A stretch of DNA of 64,000 nt from contig NC_079886.1 in NCBI RefSeq assembly GCF_029227915.1, positions 23,040,501 through 23,104,500 on the forward strand, read 5' to 3'. Under the pieces are notes generated by a model. It saw nothing but the letters and a program-made list of their open reading frames with translations. It had not been told where the DNA came from and made no database searches. This DNA is from Hydractinia symbiolongicarpus (Eukaryota > Cnidaria > Hydrozoa > Anthoathecata > Hydractiniidae). Below, piece after piece: positions 8,388 to 20,200 of the stretch (the stretch's first letter is position 1; each line of letters opens with the position of its first letter). A program made the position numbers and the translations under genes.

Positions 8388-11300
8388 TTAAATAACAGAC
8401 TTCTTCTTTCTAATTGTTTCAGTCAGTTTTTTGATAATTTCTTCGGCGAGGTTTAGAAGTTCATCTTCATTTTTCACGTTGATTCTAGTTGACTCAAGAT
8501 CAATCTTGTCATCTAAATTAAAAATGAAATTTTCATCTCCCTCTTTATTATGCACATCCAAAACAACTGCTATGAAACGTCATATATGTAGATCTAATAC
8601 ATTTAGAGCAATTAAAAACAAAATAGCTATAAAACACAATCATTCACCCTTCTGGATAACTTAAACAATGGTCACATAAACATACTTTTAACTGAGAAGG
8701 ATATTTTTCTCTGGATCCATTTCATAAGCAATCCAGCGATACTGACTGCAATAGTCAACGCTACCAAAATGATTAACGAGATTGTAAAGCTTTGAGTTGA
8801 AGTGAAGAATTCTATTATCTTGTCAGCTGTTTTTAGTTGAACTCCGTGCTATAAATATCATAAAGGAAATTCTCTGGAGAATACTTCAAAAGCAGTAGAA
8901 CACTTCTAATATCAAAGCAAAACAGACACACAGAAATTCAGCAATACGGAGCTTTACTGCATATGCCTAGTTGAAACGTTGCATTGAAGTAGTTGCAAGC
9001 GCTGAAGTCACCGTATACAACATTCTATTGGAAAAACGAAAATCCCTACCCTGTGATCTTTCAGAGCCAATGTTGCCATTCTATCCCTTTGATCATCATT
9101 ACTTTCAAAGAAAGATGAGAAGAATGGAGACCATGTGCTATTAAGAGTCAACATACCATACGAGCTGCCGTACATATTGCTACGATGATACAATGTTATG
9201 TCTGGTACTTGTTTTGTTAAAATATGTTCCATATAAAAGTTGGCGATGTTTTCATCCAACGCAATAGCTAAAACAGAAACAGCTATAGAATTACACTGCC
9301 AACCATAATAAACGAACTTAGAAAAGGTTACCACCACAGAAGTCCTCCAACTGCGCATTGATTTTCAAAGAATCAATGTAATGTTGAATCTTTTAATATA
9401 GCTAGAGTATTGATTAACGAGTAATTTGAGTCAAAAAATGCCAAACACCTAAATCTATCGATTAATTGATAATTAAGGATTTTGTTAGATGTTTATACCT
9501 GTCTACACAACAGACAAACACGCTTGGGAGGTAATGTTAAAGTAAAAAAAAACGAATTACCATCAACTTCACCATTATTTAAAGCTTCCTCTATATGCCA
9601 AACAGAGCTGTACTCTAGAAAAATGATTTTAGAGATAAACTATCTTGAATACATTAATTAATCATTTAGGACGTTTATTAAAAAGCTGCATTTTTAGGAG
9701 GGAAGGAAAAGGAATACCCTATTACCTTTAAAGTTTGCATTTTCGTTAACCGTTGCTATGATACCAACAGTCGTTGTATTAAGTACAGCTATCTGAAACG
9801 CACACAATAAAAATTAGGTATTTATTTTTATAGCATTAAGTATAACAATGGAAAACTTGATTAAGCTAAGTGGTGTACTTTTTTTTTTCTACTTACAGTT
9901 TTTTGATATAGTGATATTTGCTGTGAAGATATGATTGCTGATGTTAGGTTCGAAGTGAGGAACGCTGTATACAAGCAAAATATAATGATGCCTGCAGTGA
10001 TCCAAATGACAGCGAATGCTCGAGCCATTGTTGTTTTTGGAGACTTGTCTCCGTATCTAAAGTTTATAAGAAAGCTTCGTTACACAGACTTTTTTCACAT
10101 TACAAATGGTGTATTGATTAGATTTTAATTCAGTAAAGGCAATAAAGAACGTGTAATAAAAGTCTTACGCGTTTTTCGAAATAGGTAATAAATTCCTAAA
10201 TCTCTAGATAGTTTATCTTTCTCTCAAAGTCCAATGTTAAAACATTTCCTTACCCAACAGTAGTCATTGAAATAAAGGCCCACCAAAATCCCTCACATGG
10301 ACCTCTTGGAAAAGAATCCGGGAATTCTCTTGAATTCGCCCCACCATCCTTCAACATAAAAATAGCCATCAATATCTACTATGCGTAATTGGGTATGTGA
10401 CAAGCATTATTACTGATTCCTGCGCAAATTAGGTGGATCGATATAAATGAGCTTTTTCAGATATCTGACAAGTTAGATGCATTGTATGCATCTAGCGATG
10501 ACCCTTGTGAGTAAAATATTAATTTTATTTGAATACTCACCAGTAGCCACATGATAACACCAGCTGTAATAGTCATCATAAGCGCCGTTATAAACAGTGG
10601 CCAAGTATTAAAAATGGACTGAAAAATAACCTTTGCTATTTTCTCTGAGCTGTGAATTACAGGAGGACCAAGAAATGCAACAGCCTTGACAGCAACCATA
10701 TGTACGTAGTTGTGACTGTAGTATTTTTTATTCGCAATCGATATCTGGATTGGTATAACTATGGAAGCATCCTTATAGAATTTTTCCATGTGATTGAATG
10801 GACCAATAAAATTAATGCTGTTGCAATCAAAGCAGCAAGATTCAAGTGCATATCTCATCATATCTAGAATAGAGCAGAACTTCTATTACAAATCAATTTG
10901 TCATTACCATCAGCATTGTACTACCTATTTTATTGAGGTAGGTGTTCTTCTTTTGAAATGGTAAACAACAGACTGTAGTTACTGTACAGTCTCATTAAAG
11001 TTGCAAAAAATTAGATTTTTGTATGGAAATAATAAAAACAGAAAATCCGTCAAGCAAATGATATCCACAAAAAAATAGAAAGGAAAATAAAAGCACTTTT
11101 TTATTATTCTTATTTTTAATCATTTTTATGTGTTTTTTATACACTTTATTACCTACTAGTTAAGCTCGTTGTGCTTAAAAATCGACATTTAGAACCTGAA
11201 ATAATTCTTAAAGTGATTCCACAATCATTGTTGAATATTTTATACGCGAATGATTACACTACGATATTAAAAGAATAGAATGTTCTTCAAGTTTCGAAAA

Positions 11301-11633
11301 TATAGCCTTAAAAAACATAGCCAACTTAACAGATGTGTAGCGCACTAATTTATATCCAGTTACCTGGTAAAATGCCTCTCACTTCTCCATTATGATCATG
11401 AAAGACGTAAGGAGGGTGCAAACTGTAAGCAATGGTAAGATTCATCCCACATAACGCATTATAAATTAATGTTTAATGGTATCCTGGCAATTCTTAAATC
11501 GTCGCTTGAACAAATGTCGATATTCGAATCGATTGGTACATTCCACATTGTTGTACTCATGGTGGTCAATACCAAAACCAAGAAGAGTACGTAGGTTAAG
11601 AGTTAGCAAGAAAACTCGAATTAAGAACTGCAT
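8388..11633 (-). pseudogene. Gene A: potassium-filter glutamate-receptor-like channel, disrupted in exon 1
   Basis: Nine exons: 11364-11633, 10541-10863, 10254-10348, 9897-10056, 9726-9792, 9561-9614, 9050-9267, 8686-8848, 8388-8569. Exons 2-9 are open with GT-AG junctions and phases matching gene B. Exon 1 encodes a signal peptide and Cys-containing segment, then meets an 8-nt insertion (11461-11468) that adds a TAA at codon 56 and shifts the frame; after it the frame resumes as NALCGMNLTIAYSLHPPYVF. Pore: FWWAFISMTTVG joined across intron 3 to YGDKSP; second helix ends LYTAFLTSNLTSA, like the SYTANLAAF region of glutamate receptors. S2 keeps the acidic ligand-site residue (ANFYMEH). A helix lies in exon 8 and the tail is acidic then basic. 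Without the insertion the product would be about 507 residues. The near-perfect remainder suggests a recent loss, a null allele, or a sequencing error. Confidence 0.85.
11461..11468 (-). other. 8-nt frame-breaking insertion in gene A exon 1
   Basis: Minus strand AAACAT is followed by TAATTTAT and then AATGCG; genes B and C go straight from the equivalent codon to the next (CATAATAAA in B, GAGAACAGA in C). The insert introduces TAA and a +2 shift. It is not a copy of its immediate flanks. Confidence 0.85.
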
Positions 11634-13234
11634 TACTACCTGTAATATTGTACATGTACATCACTTCACTGCAAATTTTTGAACTGATAGGATATCAGTC
11701 GAGAAAAACATATATTATTGCATTATTTACTGCATCTCTATGTTTGCCATGAGTCATTCACACGTTTTGATTGGTTTGTTCTCTGATATTCTGTCTAAAC
11801 ATTAAGATTACTTTATTGGTACTGGCAGTCCATTACCCTAAAAATTGCATTAACAATGTTTCAACTCAATCTCCACATGAATAAATAAATCGTTGTTGAA
11901 TGACTATTATTTCTAAAATGACTAAAAACTTGACAGGAGTTCAAAGGTTAAATGAAGCGATGCGTTTCTTATACAAACTATGATAGCTCAATACAACAAA
12001 CCCTAAACGCCTTGCAGTCTTTGGAAATGAACAAGGTTAGTCTGGATAAAGCTAAACTACTTCAGTTTTCAACAAATGACAAACTAGGCTTGTCTTACTG
12101 CTAATCTTCAATAATAACTTATTTTCATCATATTGATTTAATACGGCGCGAAGATTGCAGGGATAATACAGTAGACATCAATTTTATTACAGCAACAACA
12201 ATAACAATAAGAACCAGCGAAATAAACAATAACAACAACAACAAAAACAAAAACAAAAACAGCTATCATAAAAACCCAACAACGCAAGCTGCTCCGCGAG
12301 ACTATAACATCATTATTAGCGTTAGCCTTTAGGGAAAATATTTTGTAACTTAAAGTTTAACTATTATCTTTATTTCATCTGATAAAAACACCTTTCAAAG
12401 ATAAAATCGATAAAAATGAAAGGCAAACAAAATCATTGAAAAACTCCTTGCGATTTTATTGAATTAAACATTAATACATTTAAAATTTCCGGAAAACCTG
12501 TTAAGTTGGTTGTACTAGTTAATCTCTATGTGATTATGTAGTAATTCTTCTTAAATGTCAAAACAGCTTGCTAAACTATTTTATGATATAAAGTTCAATA
12601 ACTTTATAGAAAAGACATTTTAGGCAACTGAGTGTATATTTTTATAAAAAAATAATGAGATGAACTCTTTTATTACTATTATCATTATCATTATTATTTA
12701 TTGTAGTTAACCCAAAAAATGTCGTCGAGACATTATTTCTTTACATATTTCTTTCATTATTTATTTTATTTAGTAATATTTATACAAGATGGTATATATT
12801 TTGAACAGATGTTGGATGAGGTGGAATCAGATGTCGACAATTATTTATTTGAGCTTATAAGACCTTGATTTATATTTTATTATCCACTTTACGATTGCAT
12901 AGTTCGACGAATTATGCTTAGAACAAGTTTTATATTAAATTTATAATACAAAACTTTATCAATTTAGCAACCAAAAAATTTTTCCCGCTATTCTCCACCT
13001 TTGAGATTATTAAAGTGACTTCCCAAATAAAAAAGCGAGGAGTGTTCAGATTTTTTAATTTATTATTCAACAGAATAATTTGTTTACGGGTGGATGATAA
13101 TTAATTTTATTGTCACATAACAGTCTTTAACTTCGGGATGTTTTGGATCTCGTTTTCTTGGAGTTTCTTGCCTATGAATCGTTATAACCAGCACCTATAA
13201 ACCTTCTAGGATTAAAACAATCTCACTTCTATGG
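11634..13234. other. Intergenic between gene A and a hAT-like element
   Basis: Upstream region of gene A. It holds a low-complexity AAC/AAACA-rich stretch around 12189-12260; no gene or promoter element could be supported. Confidence 0.55.
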
Positions 13235-13562
13235 CAGGGCCGGATTTAGACTTCGGCCACTTCGGCACTCGCCTAAGGAGAAATTTTGCCAATGAGAAAA
13301 TCATGTGTATCTAAATGTAGAAAAATTTAAAGCAACGTATAATTTTTATTATAAGCGTTTAATAAGATTCCTTTGCGCCCAGGATCCGAGGTAATATTCT
13401 TATCTCCACTCAGGAGTGTTTGCCGAGGCTCGACTCTCCTTCGATGTGCTTTGCCGAAGTACTATGGTTCTTACGGTAGTCGAACTACATTTTGCCACAT
13501 TTCGCTGAGTTTGTTTCTCTCGATTCCTTTGTTTTCTGCCGTAAAAACAGTCGACTTCGGCG

Positions 13563-13735
13563 GCCGCCGAGGTGTGGACTTTTGGACTCTCTTAAACAAA
13601 AGAAAAACAAAAGAATTATGACGTCGAGAAAAATCTCGCCGAGGTGTGGACTTTTGGACTCTGGTTAAAACAAAAAAAATTTGTGACGTAAAAAGAATCT
13701 TGCTGAAGTGTGGACTTTTGGACTCTCTTTAGTCG
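13563..13735. repeat. Three tandem ~70-bp repeats inside the hAT-like element
   Basis: Each unit contains the string GTGTGGACTTTTGGACTCT, at about 13571, 13645 and 13709, separated by A-rich spacers with GACGT motifs. Subterminal repeats of this kind often bind transposase. Confidence 0.7.
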
Positions 13736-15230
13736 AAATTTACGGTGAAAGAAAGATTGATATTAGGGGGTGGGTGCGTAGGAATAATTTACTCTTCCTA
13801 TTGTTATTGCCTTGCGGTAGCCGGTCTGTTTGATGGGTTCCGCCAACTTCGGCCAACTGCAATTCTGAAGTTCTTTCTGATCCAACATGTCTTCTGATGG
13901 GAGCTTGCGGGATCGGGTTGTGCTTGCTGTAAAAAGTAATCATATTTGCGAATGTAAAAGTCTTTATAAGATATTGAAAGATAAAATAACAGAGTTTCCT
14001 TATTTTTGGAACATTAGATCATTGGAGAAAAATTGAGAAAAAGTTGTTAAGCAGAAATTTCAGTGTTGAACATTTTATTCCTGGGTATGCAAAGAGAAAG
14101 CATTCGTCGCTTTGAGGTAACTATCTATTTTTACTTTTGTTGATAATCCCTAAGGAATGTTTAAAAAAAAAATTAATTGTATTATGGTGCCAAAGCGCTA
14201 TTAGCTTTTAAACAATAAACAAAAGGGGGTTCACTAATAAAAAAAACAAAAAGTTTCTATTTGGGTCATCGAGACTATTTAATGACAATAATTTTTATTT
14301 TGGTAGTTAGGTTTGTCTAACACCTATTTAAATGTCGTACTTTTAGTATTTTTTCATTTTTTTCTGTATCTGTCTTGTAATTTTTTCTACATCATTATAT
14401 AAAAAAAAAAAAAAAAAAAAATGACAATAATAGAGCCAGCTGTTATTCTTGTTGTAAATTTGCAGTAGAGTGAAGTGAACAAATTTTTTGTTCACTTTTG
14501 TAGATCTGAAGCTTCTGGAAATTGTTTATACAGTTAAGCATCCTTGTGTTTGGGAAGTAACAATATGTTGGTGGACTTGCTACGACTTCTGGTATCGTTT
14601 GAACTTTTTCTCTTCCCAAATTTTTATTCCAATCATCCTTTATTTTCTTCCATCTTTCAAGAGCAGAGAGGTTCTTTCAGTTCTCTGAAAAATATTCTAT
14701 TTTTCTGTGTTTCCCATTTTGCTTGTGACAGCAATAAAGAGGGGGAAGAGCTTATAAAAGAGGAAGCTGTCTTAAATTAAAATGAAAAAAACTGGTCAAA
14801 TTTCCTTTGCCTTTAGCTTTGTCCTCAGTTACAGGGAGAATTATATTCTCATATTACCCTGATATTGGAGAGGAAAAGTTTAAGGTTTGTATGATTCAAA
14901 AAATAATTCCCCGTAAGCATGTTTCAATGAAGGCTGATCTACATATAATGTTTTGTTATGAAGGCCTTATGTTATCTTCAAAATTTCAGTCCAACCATTT
15001 CGTGCCTCTCGTTCATTCTTCTTTAAAACGAAAGACTGATCAATCACGTAAATTATGTTTTTCTAAAAAAAGTATTTACTAACGGTAATAAGTGTGTAGG
15101 TGGTAAATTACAGACAAAACTTAATTTCTTAACAAAACCTATAGTTAAAAATATGAATCACCTGCTATAACTTCCAGTAGTAGCACAATTTCCAAAAATT
15201 TTTCCACTGTTGATAGCACAGAACCTGAAA

Positions 15231-15610
15231 TGGTTTATGTTTGTGAAAATGATGTTGATGTTGAAAATGATCTTTTCGAAAAAAAGTTGCTAAATTAAAG
15301 GAAAGTGATATTCATAAACTTATTACAAATTTATTCATTCCAGATGACACCTACAATTTCCCTGTCAGTAACAGGAAATTTCAGTATAAATGGCTTTCTG
15401 ATTTTTCATGGCTGGCATATTCGCCTACTATGGATTGGATTTCATTTATCTGGATGTGAAGAAGTTTTGCTGGCTGGCTAATTTTAGCCTTAATTTTTCT
15501 GAAAACATTATTTGGCTTTTATTTATGAATTTTATGGTTGTTTTTTTTTCCAATAAGAAATGGACATGTGAAGGTTCTGTCTGCTGCATTTTTGAGTGCT
15601 GAAATAGATA
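15231..15610 (+). pseudogene. hAT-type transposase fragment (TTF zinc-finger region)
   Basis: A frame from 15343 reads FQYKWLSDFSWLAYSPTMD, which matches the conserved start of the TTF-type domain of hAT-like transposases (W...F.WL.YS...D), then breaks at stops. The stretch upstream from 15231 is acidic and also interrupted. The catalytic domain was not found. It lies inside 13235-15752 in the plus orientation. Confidence 0.6.
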
Positions 15611-15627
15611 AATAAGCTAAAGCTTTT

Positions 15628-15715
15628 AGGGCTTCGCCCCAGACCCCACTTGGGGGGCTTACAGCGCCCCCCAAGACCCCCAGCTGTTTTATCACTTATC
15701 GCTTCGCTTTGCAAA
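15628..15715 (+). repeat. GC-rich transposon-end repeat
   Basis: A C/G-rich block in AT-rich DNA containing GGGGCTTACAGCGCCCCC-like sequence and CCCAGCTGTT. A related block in the same orientation lies at 47527-47620, so this is a dispersed repeat, probably the subterminal part of the hAT-like family. Confidence 0.65.
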
Positions 15716-15752
15716 TCCACTTAAGTAGAAAAAAATCCTGTATCCGCCCCTG

Positions 15753-17267
15753 TATGGTGAAAAAGTTTCTAGTTATGCATTCAAACGCTTCATCATAAGC
15801 TGCAATTATATTTAGAGTTTAATAAAATTGTTTTGTGCTAGACTTATAAAGTCTGTGCACCAATATTGGAAGTTCCTTAAGTCATAACTGCATCAGGCTT
15901 GAATTTAGTTTTGTTCGTACAGCTGTGTGAATTTCTTTTATTTATAGAAGGAAAAGCCGGGTTAGGGTGCTGGCGCCTGTACCCAAATCTTTTTTGAAAT
16001 TTAAATTTTTAAAATTAAAAATGTAGAAACTGGCGTCAGTAGTTTTGCAAAACAAAGAAGAGATCTAAGAAATACATATAAATACACTGTCACTGATTAA
16101 AGAAGATGGCGGCAAAAGGGTCAGTTAAAAAATGTTAGTCATTTCATTATAATACATTTTTAATTACTAGTTTTTGGTAAACTTATCGAAAAAATTTTTT
16201 TAACACTAAGCAGATAATGAAAATAAACGAACAGTTTATTTTGATCGCCAAAAAACTCGGTAGAAATGGTTGATCGGTAAAAATAATACTCACAGATCCC
16301 AAATTTAGTTACCTTTTTACGGACTTTTTTTTACCTGCGTTGATGATAAATCTCTAAGTGACCTACCCACAATTCCAAAATCGTCATAAACGACCAAGCT
16401 ATTCGTTTATTTGATAAGTACTTGCCCTTAGCCCGTGGAAAAATCCACGGGTTCGCCCGTCCTTTTTATACCGCATTGCGTGCATCTTGCTACTTGCGCA
16501 GCTAAGCTACCATTTTGTGTGACAGACAGACGTATACAGGTATTATAATATAGACTTGTTTACGACCAAATTCACTGATTCCATGTTTTTCCTCGATAAA
16601 AAAAATTTAAGAGACTCTCTTTTATTACAGCTTTTTGACATGAAAAAGATTATCAAAACCAAAATTGTTTTGTACAAGCGTATATATATAATGTGCGACC
16701 TAATGCGCGATTTTATTGTGTTCTAGTATGTGCGGTGCGATATAAATTCTTAAATAAATCTTACAAAACGGTTATTCTAGGTGAAATAATAAACGATGTG
16801 AAAATGTCATTATATACATGTATATCAGATGAGGCGAATACAGTTAGATTTTAACTAGATTTTCTTTGAAGAAAGCCTGTGGACTTCTAGAGGAAGTTAT
16901 ATGCACAATTCTTCATAGTTTTCAGACTCATAGTTTTCAGAAGTTTCTTTTTAATTTACCCGGCTCACGATAGGCAAGGTTTTTTTTAATAATAACTGAA
17001 TGCGTCCCCATCTTGATATTGAGCCGTTGTTACTGAAGTAAAATTTCCACTAATATTGCCTTTCTAATGTCATCTTGACTTTTGACTTAAAAGGTTTAAT
17101 AACAAGTATAAAAGCTACTTCACATCGAATCACATGTCATTGATTTCTTATCTACTATAATAATTGTTCATGAGTAATTATTTTAGTGAACCTTGACCAC
17201 TTTGGCAATGCAGCTCCTCACGATGCAAATTGTTGTGCAGTCAAGTAGCCTTGCTTTATAAAAACTT
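15753..17267. other. Intergenic, 3' of gene B
   Basis: Contains one dispersed hairpin repeat (16430-16556, listed separately). Nothing else could be supported. Confidence 0.55.
16430..16556 (+). repeat. Dispersed repeat with CCCGTGGA/TCCACGGG hairpin head
   Basis: Begins with the inverted pair CCCGTGGA and TCCACGGG around AAAA, then TTCGCCCGTCCTTT, and ends with a TATTATAATATAGA tail. Related copies: 38500-38610 (minus strand) and 46900-47010. A non-autonomous mobile element is likely; the family is not identified. Confidence 0.65.
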
Positions 17268-20200
17268 CTATTCTCCTTTCTTTATTCTTTGCTTTAACTT
17301 TTTAAAGATATCGTCAGCTATAAGAAGGAGTTTATCTTCATCTTCCATTACTTGCGTCATAGGAATTTCGTCGTCTCCCTTAGTTGTACCTGTAAGGGAA
17401 GAAAAAGTTTCTTGTTTTATCACTTTGTTGTTATATTTTGTTTTACTACTTTTTGTCATCTAAACATAACAAAGCAAAAGAAAGAGGGACCCAATGTTAA
17501 TGCACATTAGCACTTACAACCATTCATAAAGGAAAAAAAACTCTTCTGCTTGCGCTGCAATTCACAAAACTTTGTATTCTCTGTTTATCAAACATTTTAT
17601 TTCCGTGACAAAATTTAAAGGCTGTCATTGGTATTTTCTTTCGGGATGTGACAATTGTAAAACAAATTTTTTCCAGGAATTTAGAATGCGCATTTATTTT
17701 TCAAATATCTCCACTAATGTGGCAGTGACTTAACTTTGTAATGGCAATATTGGAATTCTTTGCAGCCTTGACTTTCCTGGCACTTCTAACGTCAGAAATA
17801 TTCAAATCTTCAACTTTGGCAAAAAAACTGTTTCTCACTTTAAAAAAACAACCATAAAATGTGACGTTTATATCCCTAACTGCACAAACTAAAGATCCAG
17901 TCGCGTTTTCTTATGACGGAACGGTAAAATAATTGCTAGACCCATAGTCGGGCGTTTTAATTGCACCGGACGGCCAAAATTCAATATCCACAATACTGGT
18001 AAACTGTCGTAATTGTCTTACTCAAGTAAACCAATGTACATGTTTTTTATAGTCGTTGTATTCCTCACGAGATGATAAATTGTGAAGGAATAACAGAGAA
18101 ATTCCGTTCGCAAAAATATTCAGGTTACAAAGTAACTTACGTCGTCTGCATGTATTGGTACGATTGAATTTCATTTTTACGACACCAAGCACGACCAGAA
18201 TAATGGTGATGATAATCAATGCAACCAAACTTTGAGTAAACATCTTCATTGAGGTGAAAAATTCATTTGCTTCGACTGTGTTGCTTTTAAGTTCTGTAAC
18301 GTGCTGAAAAAAAAAACAATTTTGGCATATCGAAAATATGGGACTCGGAACCTGAGACCATGGCCGGGACTCTGGACTTTAGACTCGTTATTCCAAAGCC
18401 AGGACTCGGGACCCAATATTTGCAAATGTGTAAAAAGTTCTGCAACGTGCTGAAAAAATTGTTTTTATTTTAATAAAATTAGGTGCAGAAATACTGCGTA
18501 ATCGAAGTTTTCATTTTCACTCGGTCAAAATAACACTACTTCACAGAAGCTGTATGATATATCAGAAGACAGGCTGCTCTGTTAAGAACCTTACCTATGA
18601 AGAGTTAATAACATTGGTGCAAAGCCTAACGAAAGAGTAAGATATATAATTCAGATGATAAAAAGTATTCTACTTACGTTGTGATCTTTCATTGCTGTAT
18701 TCAACATTATGTCCCGCTGATCATCGTTACTTTCGAAGAAAGTTTTAAATAACTGAGTGAAATTGTTGTTGAAACTGAGCATACCGTATGACGAACCAGT
18801 CATCGTTACACGATTGTATAAGGACAAATCATGCAGTCCATCTGATATAAGATCATCCACGAAAAAGTTTGCTATAATCTCGTCCAATGCCACGACTAAA
18901 GATGACACACAAAAGTTGCAATTTTCCTTTATAACATCATACTATTTAATCTTCATGTACTTTTAAAGGATTCTTCACCGATATTGTGTTCAAACAAATA
19001 CACGGACAATGAGAATGTTCCATATCAATATTTAACATAGCTCAAGTGTGTTAGAATCATAATACCATAATTTTTAACCATAACTTTTTGTTCATTAATG
19101 CTCTAGGATATATTTTCTTCTAGTCTCAAATTCTCATTTACTTCAAAAATGAAATCCTGTGTGGGTTTGACTGACAAAAGGAAATTAGCCCTTACAATAA
19201 AAACTTACTGTCAACTGCATTTTTATAAATTGCTTCCCCAATCTCTGTTAGTGTACCATAGGCTAGTAAATGAAAAGATTATGTTAATTATGTAATTATA
19301 CAGGACAATCTCAACCAGTAATTTTATAAAACCCTTATTTGACGAATCCGAATACTAAACAACAATCAAGAAGGCAGACTGTAACATAAAACTGGAGAGT
19401 ACTTTCTGCAATGAAAGAATACTGGTTGTAGCATAATTGTAATCGTTTGCTTTAATGATTAAAAAAGAATTCTATGCAATTATAAATCTTGGACGTGCTT
19501 AAAATTTGTAAAAGTTACTAAGATTCGTGTGATGGTTCAAAGCAATTTGATGTTGGGAGGCTTTATTTTACAACGTAAGATTTCGTAGTGATTTAGAAAA
19601 TGTTTGTAAAGAAAGCGAACATGTAAAGCGTTTTAAGAATTTTAATATGTACGTGAATAAGATTCCAAAGGAGCCTACCCTTGTTTTCCCTTAAAACCAT
19701 TTTTTTTATCGCAAACATGCCTCCGCAGAAAAGCATATCAAGAAATTGAAAACAAATCATACCTTTGTAGTTTCCATTGACACCTACAACCGCTTTTACG
19801 CCGACTGTACTCGTGTTTAACACAGCAATCTATAACAATTGCCAGTTTACTAAAGATGACATTGGACAAGATGTAAAAAGCTTCTGATCCAAACAAGGGT
19901 ATAGCAGCGACTTGTGCCATATATTAATTTGTAACTTACATTCTTTTGATACAAGGAAAAATCATGCGAAGCAATGACTGCAGATGTGAGCGATGATGTT
20001 AATGATGCTGAATACATTGAGAACAAAGTAATTCCTGTCACTATCCAAAGAACAGCAAAAATACGCGCCAGGGTACTTTTTGGTGCTCTATCTCCATAGC
20101 TTAATAAAAACAAAATGGTTTCAAAACAAGTGTACAAAAATATTAAGAAATTTCTTTCACAGAATTGAGCAACCTACCCGACGGTTGTCATAGAAACTAT

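Larger units (their letters stand above)
13235..15752 (+). mobile_element. Decayed hAT-like DNA transposon with 5-bp target duplication
   Basis: The left end starts CAGGGCCGGATTTAGAC and the right end, read inward on the minus strand, starts CAGGGGCGGATACAGG. Both ends are flanked by the same five bases, TATGG (13230-13234 and 15753-15757). Inside lie three tandem copies of a ~70-bp repeat, a poly-A tract at 14401 and a decayed coding stretch resembling the TTF-type region of hAT transposases. CAGGG-type ends and short duplications of 5-8 bp fit hAT-like elements. Confidence 0.7.
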
